Source: Dirofilaria immitis (taxonomy: Eukaryota; Nematoda; Chromadorea; Rhabditida; Onchocercidae). From it: 64,000 nt of DNA. Every line of letters begins with the position of its first letter. Position 1 is the stretch's first letter. Positions 51,123-64,000 of the stretch are shown one piece after another. The notes beneath the pieces were generated by a model that saw nothing but the letters and a program-made list of their open reading frames with translations, did not search any database and was not told the DNA's origin. Made by a program: the position numbers and the translations under genes. The stretch lies in assembly GCA_024305405.1 (NCBI GenBank), contig JAKNDB010000110.1, positions 310,001 to 374,000 on the forward strand, in the 5' to 3' direction.

Positions 51123-52110
51123 TAGAATGCTTTGACAATTATAGCTTATTGCAATTCCACACATCTCTTACTTCAAAGCTCGTGAATACTATTTTCGAGA
51201 TTTCAGAGATTTAAGTGAATGGTATAATTGTCAGTGAGATTTAAAGATCTTTGATATTTTATTTATCACTTTATTCTGTTTTTATCTTCTGAAAAGATAC
51301 AATCATTTCGCAAAAATTGTTAACATAGCTCAGACACTTCCATTAATTTTTTTAATGCATTCATTTCGTTATCCTAATGTACAATAAACTTTTTTGTTAA
51401 AAATTTTCTGCTCTACTTCAATCTTAAATGCAAATCTAAAATTAAAAATTTCCAACTTCTTTGATCTAGAATTTGATATCGTCGCTTGCTTTTTGTCATC
51501 GTTATTTTTTAGAGATTTTTAGGAAAGCTAATTTTTATGCATTTCATTTGTTATTGTTGAACCAGAATCCTTTTTGCGTTTTTATATTTCGAACGTAAAA
51601 TAAACTTCTGTACAGAACATCTCGGTGTCATTAAATCGGACAATTTTTGACCGAGCTATTTGTTTATCAAATACATCTTCAAATATTTAGTAGAACTTAT
51701 TGAAATACAGTTGAATTTACATAATCTATTGTTTCCAGAACAAAACTTTTTTGAGATCAACCATTAACTGTAATAAATGAATTGTAGTGCAACGCAGTGT
51801 CGACAGAGATGTTTTACACACACTATTTTGAAAAAATTTCAGCTTGAGATTTGCTTCCTTTTACCAGTAGCATCGAAAGATATTGCCTTTTTTTTCTAGA
51901 CAGAATACTCGCTACATATTGAAATTTGGTAGCTTTAAGCTACTTTAAAAATACAAAGTAGCACATTAAATTCATCATTTTTGCAGTCCTTGTGTATCTG
52001 TATTATATTTTCAGGGAAATTCAAATTTTCCGGAGTTTATTTGCGTACCAGTTTATACAAACTTTTTTGCCCTTAATGATGCCTTGTTCCATTTTCCCAC
52101 AACTTTCTAA
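51123..52110. other. intergenic, nothing recognised
   Basis: About 1 kb of AT-rich DNA between the RPS2-like and INPP5E-like genes on the same strand. No conserved exon, repeat or RNA gene is seen. It presumably includes the promoter or trans-splice site of the downstream gene. Confidence 0.5.
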
Positions 52111-55100
52111 ATGACGAATCGTGCACGATCATTGGCAACTCGGGTCACTACAAGTTTAACAACAATTCAGCAACTTTCGTCTTCTGCTACTGCTGTAATT
52201 ACCGAATTTTCTCTGTTTGGAATTTCATTACTTGAACAACATCAACAAAAAAGAAATTTCAGAACAAAAATAATGAGGAAATGATTGATAAAGAGCCTTC
52301 CTTAAAACGAGTCGATTCGTTTACGTCACAAATACATCACTTCACTATCACATCGCCTATTAAACATCATTCTCCGGATGAATACGGTAAGTATCTCCAC
52401 TTTGTTTTGATTTGATTTTATCATAGTTACTATTCATTGAATATCATCTTGCTTTTTTTTAACAAAAATATCTTTATTAAACGCAATGTAACGAATGGGT
52501 TGGTTTATAACGCAGACGGATATATTTTCAAACTGCTTCGCTCACAAAATTTCTGTCAATCTTTTGTAAAATGCTACTACAGTCCTTGTTCAATAGACGG
52601 AAAATACTGATAATCATGATAATATCGATAAATCTAAACACTTATTGCATCTTTTAAGTTAATTTCTCTCTTCTCAGTAAACTTTTTAAAATTCATCGTT
52701 TTGCTAACTTCAATCATTATCCTTAAATTTGAGATTCTCAATATTTAAAAAGTGATATTCAAATTTGAATTAATTCTTATTTCTAGCCTGGATATTACTT
52801 TTCAGCATTCGCTGTCTTTATGACTTTTTAAATAAGAAGACACAATGCTAAACTTTGTTTTTATAAATTTTGAAAATTTTTCTTTTCGAATTGGCGAGCG
52901 CCGATAACGTATAAATGGAATTTTTGGTTAACTTTCTAAATAAATATTTCAGTTTCAAGCCTGGAAAGTCCACAATCGGACATGGATGTTGACCAGGAGA
53001 AAGATATAGTGTTTGCAAATGAAACTGAAACAAATCAGTATTCCACATTTGACGTCAAGCATTCGCAGCTTAGGTTCATTAGTACACTCTCCACAAATTT
53101 TCTGGAGCAAAAAATTTCAAACGAATTTATTTCGTTTAGAATATCGAAATCGAATGGGATTATTTGCAGAAATTTTGATATAATAATAGTAATTTAAAAA
53201 GGGTTGGAAATATGTTTCCCGTTTCATCATTTTTTCGCAAGGAGTAAAATTAATTTCTTTGAATAGTTAGTTTAAGCAAATCAAGAAAGAGATCAAGTTG
53301 CAAAAGTTATTAGCTAGAAACGGTTAGACAACTCACCTTTCATCCTTGTTGTCTCAGTTTAATACACTCTTTCTTCGTTCCTCTCAACAAATTTTTTAGA
53401 ATAACGGTGCTTGGTCCCGGCGGAGTTACTATTCCAGAAGTGGATCGATTAAGACATTTGATACCAAACGGGACAATTACTGTAATGTGTTTAACTTGGA
53501 ATGTTGCCTCAAGGGTTATTAAAATTCTTCATTTTCCACTGAGTCGAGGAATTTCTTATGACTTCACTGAATTCTAATTTCTCCGATTTCTAGGAATTTT
53601 CTTTTGCTTCAAATGAATCTAAAATCTAGCAGAAGCTCTTAATTCAAACTCAAGATAATCCATAATTAACGTTTTTTAAGTCACAAAATCATTTGTCGAA
53701 AATCGAGAAATTGATTACAAGTGAACAATCTGCAGATAGAGCCGATCTAATATGTTTGTGTTTTCAAGAACTTCCATCAATAAATGCGTTAGTTTTTTTT
53801 CTTAGGTTGGGCTAACCAGTAAAGGACAGTAAGCACATTTCCGATATTTTATTGAGTAGTTATCCACACTGTTTAGAGTTTACAGCTGCAAAAATTGCTA
53901 AAATACAAACTCATGCAGATTACCTTTAAAAACTCGGCAATTTTCTTCGAATGGTTTGCTAAATAAGCACTTATTAAAGTCTTATTTAAAAAGTACATTG
54001 CTACGCCTATTTGTAAATCTAACGTTGTTTGTGTTTTCAAGAACTTCCATCAATAAATGCGTTAGTTTTTTTCTATTTCTTTGTATCTTGTGTTTTTAAG
54101 TTTTTTGAAATAAAATCTAAGAAAAATTGGAGCAAAATCTTAATTTCATAGATATTATCACCAAGAAACGGTGAAGTCGCTGGCCACAGCTGTTGCTGAC
54201 ACACATTTGGTATTTTGTTGGGTACGAAAATGGTCACAAATGGTGACTGTTTTTATTCGAGAGCCTCTGATCGCATATACCTCAAGTTTGTGCCATGTTT
54301 GTTGGTGAACTATTTTAGAACAATTTGAGTAATATATTCAATCCGTTAAAAAATTTGGTTGGCTGCATTTATTTATTTGTGTTATTTGATATGAATTGGA
54401 CACTTTTAAATACTTGGATCATTTCATTTCTTTTTCTATTACTGAAATTCAAGAATAACTTACAGCTCCAGAATGGCAGTTCATCTCATTCAGTCCGATT
54501 GTCAAGCCTGTTCGAACGAAAGGAGCGATTGGCGTTTGCTTTCGAATTTTTCAAGCATCGGTCATTTTCGTAACTTGTCACATGACTCGTTAGTTTCGTT
54601 TGTTGTACTTCTTAATGAATAAAACACCAAATAGACAAATGAAGCACAAACTAAAATAAAAGTAGAAATTTACTACAATTAATTGGCACCAGTTCAAGGA
54701 TCAGTAACATGATGAAATATGCTAAATATAACGAAAGATTTTGGACAATGTACTTTAATCAGAGTTTATTATGATGGAAATTAGGAGAACTCCTATCATT
54801 TGGTTCTGTCAGTCTTGATCTTTTTTTATTTTTTATTATGATAGTGCAAGGATTTCGAATTATTTCAGATGGATCAGTGCTGAATCGTATATATGATTAT
54901 TCGAAAATCTGTGATTCACTACGATTTTCAGTACTGAAAAAGACGATACACTGTCTTGTTCGGGAGTAAAGCAAGCTGACTGTGTAGGTTTCGAGCTTAA
55001 ATCTTTGTATCGAACTAATGAAGTGGAAACTTCGATTTTATGTCGTTGCCTAGTTGTAAATTAAAATTTTGCAAAATGACATATGTATTTAGCTAGCTTT

Positions 55101-55804
55101 AATGGAAGAAGGATGAAGAGAAAGATGTTATTGGTTCTATGATTAAATATTAATAGTTTGCATTGATGCTTAAAGGAATCACCTCCACAAAAATTATTAT
55201 CGAAATAAAATTCTCACAGATTTTTTGGTTTGGTGATTTAAACTTTCGGCTTCGAAACAGGGAGCGAGTTGATGCGCTGGATTCACAGAACAAAAAGCAA
55301 GAAGATATAAATGACTCTTACTTCGATCAATTGCTCATTGACGATGAGTTGACGTTAGAAAGGTTGAAAGGTTTGTTTCTAAGTTGTGTTTTTCCCGAAA
55401 TAAAATAATGTTGCTTTTTGTTAAGATTAAGCATTTTGAGCTTTGCAGAGACTGCCAATAATTCATTTCATTTTCAGGTAATGTTTTTGAAGGTTTCAGT
55501 GAAGCTTACATCAACTTCCCTCCTACGCACAAGTTTGTTCTTGGAACCAATGATTATGTTAGCAACCGAATTCCGTCATATACAGTATGAATTAATGAAC
55601 TTTAACGCATTGAACAATAGAAATTTATTATTTCATGGTATTCATTAAAATTGTCAGTTTTAGGATCGAATTTTGTATTATGCGAAAGAGCCAAGTCGGA
55701 TAAAACCTGAGAAATATGATTGCTTGTGGGAAGAGAATGCCTCTGATCACAAGCCCGTTTATGGTTTTTACTATGCGTGTTTTGGAACAACGGTACTAGT
55801 GTGA
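52111..55804 (+). CDS. INPP5E: INPP5E-type inositol polyphosphate 5-phosphatase
   Basis: Eleven exons with agreeing phases: 52111-52194, 52263-52386, 52953-53073, 53400-53514, 53681-53787, 54152-54285, 54466-54588, 54869-54930, 55220-55370, 55478-55584 and 55664-55804. After a Ser/Thr-rich N-terminus of about 110 residues comes the 5-phosphatase fold with its metal and catalytic motifs: LTWNVAS, ICLCFQELPS, FVTCHMT, FWFGDLNFR, RIPSYTDRILY and SDHKPVYG. The family removes the 5-phosphate from phosphoinositides. The central segment PVRTKGAIGVCFRIF is of INPP5E type (human IKTKGALGISF) and differs from the GYWGNKGG of synaptojanin, OCRL and INPP5J/K; INPP5E acts in cilia and at the Golgi. About 25 residues expected between exons 8 and 9 are not accounted for; a small exon near 54990-55040 (reading YRTNEVETS) may supply them. 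The protein is shorter than human INPP5E and ends FGTTVLV without the family's CaaX box, unless a further exon is missed. A 46-base copy of an exon end lies in intron 5. Confidence 0.88.
53754..53799 (+). repeat. 46-base duplicate (original): exon end plus splice donor
   Basis: Covers the last 34 bases of the INPP5E-like exon 53681-53787 and the first 12 of its intron, including the GTTAGT donor. An identical copy is at 54027-54072, 273 bases downstream inside the same intron. Confidence 0.9.
54027..54072 (+). repeat. 46-base duplicate (intronic copy)
   Basis: Same sequence as 53754-53799 (contains TTTTCAAGAACTTCCATCAA and the GTTAGT donor). It has no acceptor directly in front, so it is more likely a decoy than a second exon. 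Confidence 0.9.
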
Positions 55805-58800
55805 TAAAGTAAAACGACTTATAAAATATTGATATTGCATTTTTCTCATTATCAAAATTCTTCAATGAATACAATATCAAAATTGTCAGATATTCACAGT
55901 ATTCATCTTTCTTTTCTCAATCAGCATGATGTTTACAACATACTGATTTCTCTAAGATTTAGTATTAAAGGTATGCTATTCACTTATAGCATCTTATTAT
56001 AATTATGAAATTATATGTGCAACCGAGAATAACTTCAACTCTCAAGAAATTCTCAACTAAATTTCCGTTTTGGCATGCAACTCACTTGCTACGACGATTT
56101 TTAGTGAATAAATAATTAATTAATTTTTACTTTATCCGAATTTCAAATTAATTTTAAATTTGAATGTCAGCTATTGGATTACTATGCAAAATGTTTGCAT
56201 GCAATATCCACCATCTATAGTAGCAGATAGCTGATAGATTATTATTCACCGTACCAGACCTTGTCGGTTATTCTTGTTGTATATAGTTAGCCTCAGTCAC
56301 TGCTAGATACGCTTTTGCTGGTTACGGAACAGCTTATCGAAAATCTTTATATTGTTATTGCTAGTTTTCAAAATATTTGAAGAATAACATATGCCAGGTA
56401 ATTCGATGATAATAGAACAGATCTACTTGAATTATTTTGATGATGATTTGATATTCACAGTACCTTGACAGTTTGTCTTAGTTGTTTATTGTCATTTTTA
56501 AGCATATATTTCGATCGATCTTGCAGCATCATTGCAGTTTCGATTTCTGACGAAGTGTTGACATAGTTTCTTTGTGTGGATTTATTGAATCTAAATATTT
56601 TTTTGTTGAGATTCGAAGCGATATATGTTAAATTGTTTTTAAATCAATCAAATGAAGAAGGATGTAGTAAAATATAATACAACCTTTAATCATTTCTGTA
56701 AATGTCAACACATTATTTTCTTATCCTTTTAAAATATTTTGTATTTTTCATCCTCAGAACGTTTAAATTTAAGACCAAATATATTCAAATATTGTTTGTT
56801 TAACTTGTCCAAATCAAGATATATTGTCAAAATACGTATTGCAATGCTAATTGAATTCTTTTCAAGGTTGTGAGTCACTTTGATCAAAACACAAGTACCT
56901 AAATATTTGCTGCATTTATGATGCATTTAAAACAACAATCATGAACATAAAAATGTAAATAAAACTTTATTATTTCAGTACAAAAATTTCTGTTATTTTT
57001 TATTTGGCAGCTAATTGAACTTAGCATACAGAACGAATTCTCAGGTTTAATTCACAGAACAATAAATACTTCAAAAGATGGAAATAACACATCTCAACGA
57101 ATTATGAGCTTTTTCCTCTCATTTTTGAAAGTCGGAAATATGAAGTACATGATATTACACAGATATCTACGAGGATACAGTCCCTGCAATTGAATTTGTT
57201 CCTTTGTCAAATATCTTCTTACTGCTGAAATTTAGTTCTTTTCGAGGATATAAAAAAGACAAAATTACACTACCACAATAAATCCTGGCGAAAGAAAATT
57301 TGAATTAAGATTCAAATTTTGTGGGAAAAATTTTGATTAGTTGTCAGTTCTCTTCAATTTATCTGTGTGCTGCGTAATTCCTCCGTAAAATTCCAATGAT
57401 AATGTTTCTTGCAAAGTTTTTCATGTTACGTTTCAGTGGAATAATGTTATAAATAATTTTCAACAATAAGATACGGAAAAATATTAATAACATTCGAATT
57501 TTGTCGCTCAGCTGATTAGAAAAAACGAAAAAAAGAGGAGATGTATCCTGCGAAAAAGAAATCTTTTAAAATAAATCGAAAATGCTGATGTAGAACAAAA
57601 TTTATCGCATTAAAGTAAATCAAAATTTGGTCTTTCAAAGCAAAAATTTCGAAACATTAATTGAATTAACGTTAGAAGATCTACTAAATGTTATGCACCC
57701 TATAACATGGTCCTGATCTGCTAGAAAAGCCAGAGTCAGAAGATAAAATGCTATATTTTGGTTTAATCATAGTTCGTAGCACTTATTGATGTCTCGCAGT
57801 AATGTAGAAATTTCAGAACTTATCTCAATATTTGTCGTAATTACATTTCTCATTTCCTACTCTCATACAATCAAAATTCAGACATTGAACGACAACTTCA
57901 ATATAATAATTTGGACTTTGCTTAAAAATTTTCCGAACTTTAAATTGATTCTTTATGACTTACGATTTTGAAAAGAAATTTAATTTTTAAAGATTTATAA
58001 TAATGTATGAATTGCATATGCAAGATCTTGACCACATTATGTCTGCAACAGCAGTTATAAAGTAGTAATATGCTTGATCTTTATTTATCAACTTGACAGA
58101 AAATTTGATCAGTATATTTGTTCTCCATGGATAAAGATAAAAAAAAAACATATTCATGTAGCACAGTTACGATAAAATGAAATCAGGTAATCGAGTTTTG
58201 TAAATTTTTTTTGTTTGTCTTGTTAATACATTCAACATGGATTCTTTGCTTGAAATATAAAAAATAGTATCTTAATCTTTATTTTGTTTGACTTATCGCC
58301 ATAGATTTTATTATCATACAGTTTCTGTATCAGTGATATGGAGCGCCATCGAAACCATGTTATTTATCGTAAAAATTACGTAAATCACATTTTGCAGCGA
58401 AGGTTTTTCATTTTTTGTATAAATTGTTTTGTTCGATAGTTATCTCAAACGGATAACACGTAGAGAACACCAAATTTTGACTGCAATTTAAATTCTTTTT
58501 TTTATCGATGAGTGCTCAAAAAGTGCAAATGCTTAGTACTTTTTTGCTATCATTCAAATTTTAGACATCAGAGAGATCAATTATGCAAAAAGTGAATTCA
58601 AGACTATTTTAATGACGAAGTGAAATGGAATTATCAGCTTTTAATAACTGGCAAATCCGTCACATAAGTAAACTAAAAATCCGGGCTTATGCATTCAACC
58701 GGCTTCAAGTAATATCATAATCATCCTAAAAAGAAAACACATTAGCTAACCGCCTAGAACGACAACACGAATGATGCATTAGAATAATCCATCAGAAATT

Positions 58801-61800
58801 AATAGTATAATACACAATTATAATACACAATCATTTTATGCTTTCCAAATGTTTTTTTATTAAAAAATTCAACTGATGAACGAATTTATATTTTAAAGAT
58901 AAATGAGCATTTCACTTAGTGCAAATGCCAAAAGCAGTTTATTCCAATACATTGTGTCATTATCATTCACTCAAGCAGATCTGTATGATTGTACATACCG
59001 ATTAAAATTACTTAATATTGATAAATAGGAAAAGTTAATCCTCAATAACGTTGACTAGCCAATTTAGTGAGAAATAAACTAGCTATAATAAATAAACTTA
59101 TCTGAATTTTAATATGGAACTATTGCAGTAAAAATAATTGTCAAAAACTTGCACGTTTCGTAAAATTGGGGTGGATGCGCTTTTTTTACCTCATTTCTTT
59201 CCAATAACAAAATATAATATAAAAGATGAGAATTGTTTAGTATGAACAGACTGAATGAAATACAAATAACAATAATTTCAATAACGAGCAGCAGTGATGA
59301 TGTAATGATGAATGATTATAACAGCGATGACGATTAGTAGTGAAGAATGCAATAATAACGTATTAAGTTGATATCCAGCTACTATATGACAAAAATATGA
59401 CCTACTTAATGCAGATCAGAAAAGTGTTAAATCATGTTTGAAAATCTTTTCCTGAGCATAATTTACTAAACTTCTTCCTGTCTTTTTTATTTCGTATTTT
59501 ACTGACAGAAGAAACCAAAAACAGAACTCATTTTTAACTTGAATAGCTACATAGTAATCTAGATGCAATGATAACAAACTATGGAAGGAAGACTTTATTG
59601 AGGACGAGCTAATAAAATAAAATAGCTGTCACATGCACATAAACATCATTATTAATTGTTTGATCTAATTCATGTTATAACTTAAGTCAGACTTGAATTT
59701 AACGAAAATAGTCAATAATTTCACTTTCTATTATAGAATTTAATCTTGACCAAAAACGTAAATTCTCGGAGCATCCAATTTTTGATTGCCAAATAACAAA
59801 AAAATTTCATTTAAAGAGAACTGAAGTTGACTTGGTAATCAATTACGGTTTTTTCCTCATTTTCGTTTGACATCTTTCTCTATTGTTGTCACTATTACTG
59901 AGTAAGAATTAAGCAAAATATTTTGATGGCTAATAGCATTTAACTCTTTTTCAAAGAACTTGATATAGAGATATATCATACTTAACAATAGAATTACAAA
60001 AATAAAAATTATAAATATTTTTCCAACACTGGTAATGCTAACGGAAAAATGGATTTTTTTCTTTATTTTAAATAATAAGCTATGTAATTTGGTCTACTTA
60101 GTAACTTGATCTGGGAATTGAAATTATCAGATTATAACCCATTAAGAAAGAACATAATGTCATGGCTTAATTGAATTTTTTTGACTGATATAAGGACATA
60201 ACAATTTTCTCCTTATTAGAAATCTATCTAGAGAACAAATTCCATAATTTTCTATGAATAGAGACTGTTGCAAATTTGTAGCATTATTTGCTTTCAAAAA
60301 TAATTATTGATAAACTTTTTGAAAAAAATCGTTCTTTTAAAGACATTCTTACCAATTAACATCGGTTTTATAGTAAAGGGAATTTAATCTTCTGGAAGTA
60401 GTTCGCAAGTTGTGCAAATATTGATAGTGACAGGAATCTTGATTTTAGCATTCTTAAATACAATAGAAACAAAATATTAAAATGGAATGCAGTTGACATT
60501 CTGAAAGCTCTGAATATTCCGCAGTCACTGCTATCTATAATATACCAGAATAGCAACATATTCACTTTGAAAAGACCGCATTGTAGCATCACAAATTTTT
60601 TCCTAGCAATTTAATGAAGTGGAATGATTTAACAGAGAAGTGGAGTGAATTAACAAAATTTATGAATTACGTATTCACAAATTTCAGTTACTTAAAGTTA
60701 TTTCATCTTAGAGAATATGTTAAGTTCGTCAGTTAATATGATGATTATATGAATACAATGCACTGCACTTGGAAAATTTTGCGTTGTATTATTTGTAGAG
60801 CCACAGAAATAACCTGCGGAAGACAAATATTATCTTGCAGTTGCAGCCTAGCTATAATGAATTTATACACGCATGAATGGAGCTTGTGAAGTTTTCCAGT
60901 AGCAATTTATTAAATAGTAAGTGAAAGAAAATAGAAGAATATAAAAGTATAGATTAATAAGTTTGTCAAATGAAATAGATAATTTGACTTTAATGATCCA
61001 CGATGAATCTGTGTAAAATAAAATCAAGAAGAAATAGAATCGCTAGTCATATAGAGTTCAAATTTTTTCAACTTGAATGAGTTGAAATTACAATAGATTT
61101 TTATTTCAAAACAGTGATTTAAAAGCCAATATCAGAAATCTTTTTTGAAAGGATTTGCATTTTTTCATATTGTATGGCATCAAAGCATACAAAATAACAA
61201 GTATTTAAAATCATTGGGACAATCCTTTTCCTCGTTCTTATTTCCGAAGGAATAACTAATAGTTCCATATTTCCAAAGGAAACGAGAAAAAACAGCTTTC
61301 CTTATGCAGCTATCAGTCTCTCAAACAACAAAAATATTTCAGAGATTTACTTTATTGCTAAGTTTTTATTAATGAGGAATTTTATACTGGCATGAAGTCA
61401 ACCACACTAATAATGTAGTAAAATTAAGTTATCATAAGATGAAGCAACAAACAATGTGTTTCAAATAACTGTGAAGTTTAATTCTAGTTTATAATCAGAA
61501 TTGGGATAGAAAAAGTATATGGCATAATGACTCATACAATATAATGGATTACCTCTAGTGGTATAATCTTATCTTGTAGAAACTCATTCAATTTCTTACT
61601 CATTTTTTTTTAATTTCTATTGAATTTCGCATATGGCTTTTGGTAGCCGCTAATTAATTCAAAACAGAATGCAAAAGTTTAGTATCAAAAATTGTTTGTA
61701 CATTTATGAAACGGTGAGTAAAAATGATAGGAATCTGTCATAATTAATATTCGAAAGTGTTTGGCCATCGGTGCCAGCGATGCTAAAATCCATTGTCATG

Positions 61801-62194
61801 ATGGAACCATTAATTTATTTATTGCTCGGAGAAAGTTCTTTTCGCATCGCTATCTTTCCAATATATTTGTCGGCGGTTTTAATCTAGCGCATCCTTTCTT
61901 CTGCAAAACTATGTAAAAATCTGCAATCTGCAATTCCGTTCTTTGCAAAAAGTTTTGTAAATTATTTTATGTATCGAATATATGACAATTTTAAAAGCGC
62001 GAAGAGAGTTGTACAATATAAGATGAATTAGCAAGTATTACTTGTGACCTGAAATATTTGATTTCCATTGTATTCTGCTACTATTTCTGATTTTTTTTTA
62101 TTTGTTTCTGCAAATTTTTCAAATTCTTAGCAATTTTGATTTGAAATAATGTTATATCGTATTTGTTCATGATAATAGTTCATCCCACGTAAAT
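55805..62194. other. 6.4 kb gene-poor stretch
   Basis: AT-rich DNA with no recognisable exon on either strand. Open frames such as 57786-57971 are hydrophobic and stop-limited, without splice sites or motifs. There may be an undetected last exon of the INPP5E-like gene at the left edge. Confidence 0.45.
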
Positions 62195-62681
62195 AAATTA
62201 CCATTTTGGTTTCAAACGTCTCCACTTCTGATATTTCTTCCACTTTTTCAATGTTTAACAGTAGTTCATATTGTACAATATTTTGATATTTCAAGATTTT
62301 AAGTTCCAAATGTTTTTTTAATAGTAAATCACGTACTTTTTTATTAGCGTCATTTGTTTTCCACATTCCTTTTCTGCAATAAGATCTCTTCATCACGCTT
62401 TGTATGAGCTAACACTTCCTCCTGTTCTTCATAACCATTATTCTAGCATACTTTATTGGAATTTGTTTTAATATCCTCTGAAATTATGCTGACTTGTCGA
62501 ACCAGTGATTTTTCAGATATTTTCGATTGTGTAACCTGCTTAATTTGCAGCACCTTCTGCTTCTGTTATCTTTTTGCTTCTTTCGTTTGATTTTGCTCCT
62601 CCATCTTTCCCTTAATTTGAACAATTTTTCAGAAAAGTTCTGTTCTAAACGGGTATTGCTGTCCGCAATTAGTTTCTATAA
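62195..62681 (-). pseudogene. coiled-coil coding remnant or frame-broken exon(s), family unknown
   Basis: On the minus strand a run of Lys/Glu/Leu-rich open segments lies in shifting frames: KLIADSNTRLEQNFSEKL, then KVLQIKQVTQSKISEKSL, EEVLAHTKRDEEILLQKRN and finally LKILKYQNIVQYELLLNIEK, VEEISEVETFETKM before a GTAATT donor. An acceptor TTATAG precedes the first. The heptad-like composition is that of a coiled coil. Three or more frame changes in under 500 bases mean either a pseudogene or an exon with several indel errors, as seen in conserved genes of this window. No orthologue is recognised. Confidence 0.3.
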
Positions 62682-63074
62682 GTTATCGACAAACATGAAT
62701 CCAGCTGCAGGTAGGTACTTCGTATGGATTCTTCGAGTACATTACCGTCTGCCATACATGTAATAACTATATTATATATCATCTGCAAGGTTCGTAAGTT
62801 TAAATATTGATGTATAGGATGAAATATTAAAATAAATTTAAATTAGATCTCCTGATGCAGAGTTGGCATTAACAAAAGCGCACTAATCCTTTCGACTGAC
62901 CAGGACTCATCATAAATAAAGTTATCGATGGAGCTGCTTTTAATAGCATTCGAATTGATTCCAAAGTGAATGCAAAAAATCTCATGTCCGGTGATTGTAT
63001 CTACAAATTTCGTATATTAGAGATTTTGGAAATTCAGCAAATAAGAATTTATGTTACTGTACTTCCTCTTATTC
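62682..63074. other. AT-rich DNA, nothing recognised
   Basis: About 0.4 kb between the coiled-coil remnant and the microsatellite. Upstream exons of the minus-strand coiled-coil sequence could lie here or beyond, but none is seen. Confidence 0.4.
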
Positions 63075-63517
<443 letters not shown>

Positions 63518-64000
63518 AGAACTGCTACCCTCCAATCCCATCTTTTTGCATTGTAGGAATATAACGGAAGAAAAGATCAGATAATCATGTTGATGACAAT
63601 TTTTGTGAAGACATAAAAGGATGAAGAAAGAAATTTACCTTATGTATGTAAACGTTTACTGGAGTTTCGTCTGTTGTTACAGAATTGCTTTCTTTTGTAA
63701 TGTTACTTAAAAATCTTTTTTTCAGATTTTGTAATTCGTTTTGATGTTCGTTACAGTGAATGGTATCATCAATCCATTTATAAAACTATGATAATTACTG
63801 CGCCCACCCTTCACTTTGAGAAAAATTAAAATAACAGAAATATAAATACCAGTATCATGGTAAGCTGCAATTATTGAAAGGCGTGTAGTGCTGTGAATCA
63901 ACCATATTCGCGTAAGAGTCCTAATTTTGATGTAACAAAGCAATACTAGACCAATTTAATTAACTTTAGTAAGTTGCATAAAATAGAAAAAATGAACAAT
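63518..64000. other. intergenic end of window, nothing recognised
   Basis: AT-rich sequence with no convincing exon or repeat. A minus-strand open frame at 63722-63943 has no motif. Confidence 0.4.

Noticed and set aside
53681..54072. Alternative mutually exclusive exon at 54027-54060
   Set aside because: The copy has no AG acceptor in a suitable position or phase and carries only the last part of the exon, so it is treated as a duplication.
57786..57971. 61-residue open frame with a hydrophobic part
   Set aside because: Single short frame in AT-rich DNA without splice, start or termination context; expected by chance.

Overview
This is a window of eukaryotic nuclear DNA, almost certainly from a parasitic nematode and most likely a spirurid or filarial worm. 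The evidence is strong AT-richness, split genes with short exons and GT..AG introns of roughly 40 to several hundred bases, acceptor-like TTTTCAG sites directly upstream of some start codons (as expected for spliced-leader trans-splicing), nematode-style secreted proteins, and long gene-poor stretches. The species cannot be named from sequence alone. There are no bacterial operons, CRISPR arrays, or tRNA/rRNA genes that I can support.

Layout. At 54-357 (+) is the 3' end of a SEC14L1/retm-type lipid-transfer protein. After about 6.7 kb of mostly non-coding DNA with decayed coding-like scraps, an SGSM3-type RabGAP (TBC + SH3 + RUN) runs on the minus strand (7030-13322). Head to head with it, a TBC1D23-type Golgi tether runs on the plus strand (15463-19354). 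A kelch-like beta-propeller protein with a PPxY motif and a C-terminal CaaX box follows (21822-24255, +). A cysteine-rich, probably GPI-anchored secreted protein lies on the minus strand (26651-29280). A tiny basic membrane protein sits alone at 34074-34340 (+). Calcium-independent phospholipase A2 with ankyrin repeats (PLA2G6 family) is at 42335-46973 (-). A strikingly divergent RPS2/uS5 paralogue is at 49421-51050 (+), and an INPP5E-type inositol-polyphosphate 5-phosphatase is at 52111-55804 (+). The last 8 kb is gene-poor and carries a decayed coiled-coil coding stretch and a roughly 440 bp AAT microsatellite.

How the genes relate. Several products act on membranes: a SEC14-like lipid carrier, two TBC-domain trafficking proteins, a phospholipase and a phosphoinositide phosphatase. 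They are on different strands with kilobase gaps, so nothing suggests an operon, and the shared theme is probably coincidence.

Main caveats. At least three conserved genes (SGSM3, the kelch protein, PLA2G6) have reading frames that jump by one base at short homopolymer runs, while flanking sequence stays well conserved and splice phases fit only if the run is one base longer (or, once, shorter). This looks like uncorrected homopolymer error, not gene death. Any automatic gene model will truncate or mis-splice here. Exon coordinates were derived by hand from homology, frame and splice phase; first exons are the least certain. No alignment or database search was run; family calls rest on recognising conserved motifs.
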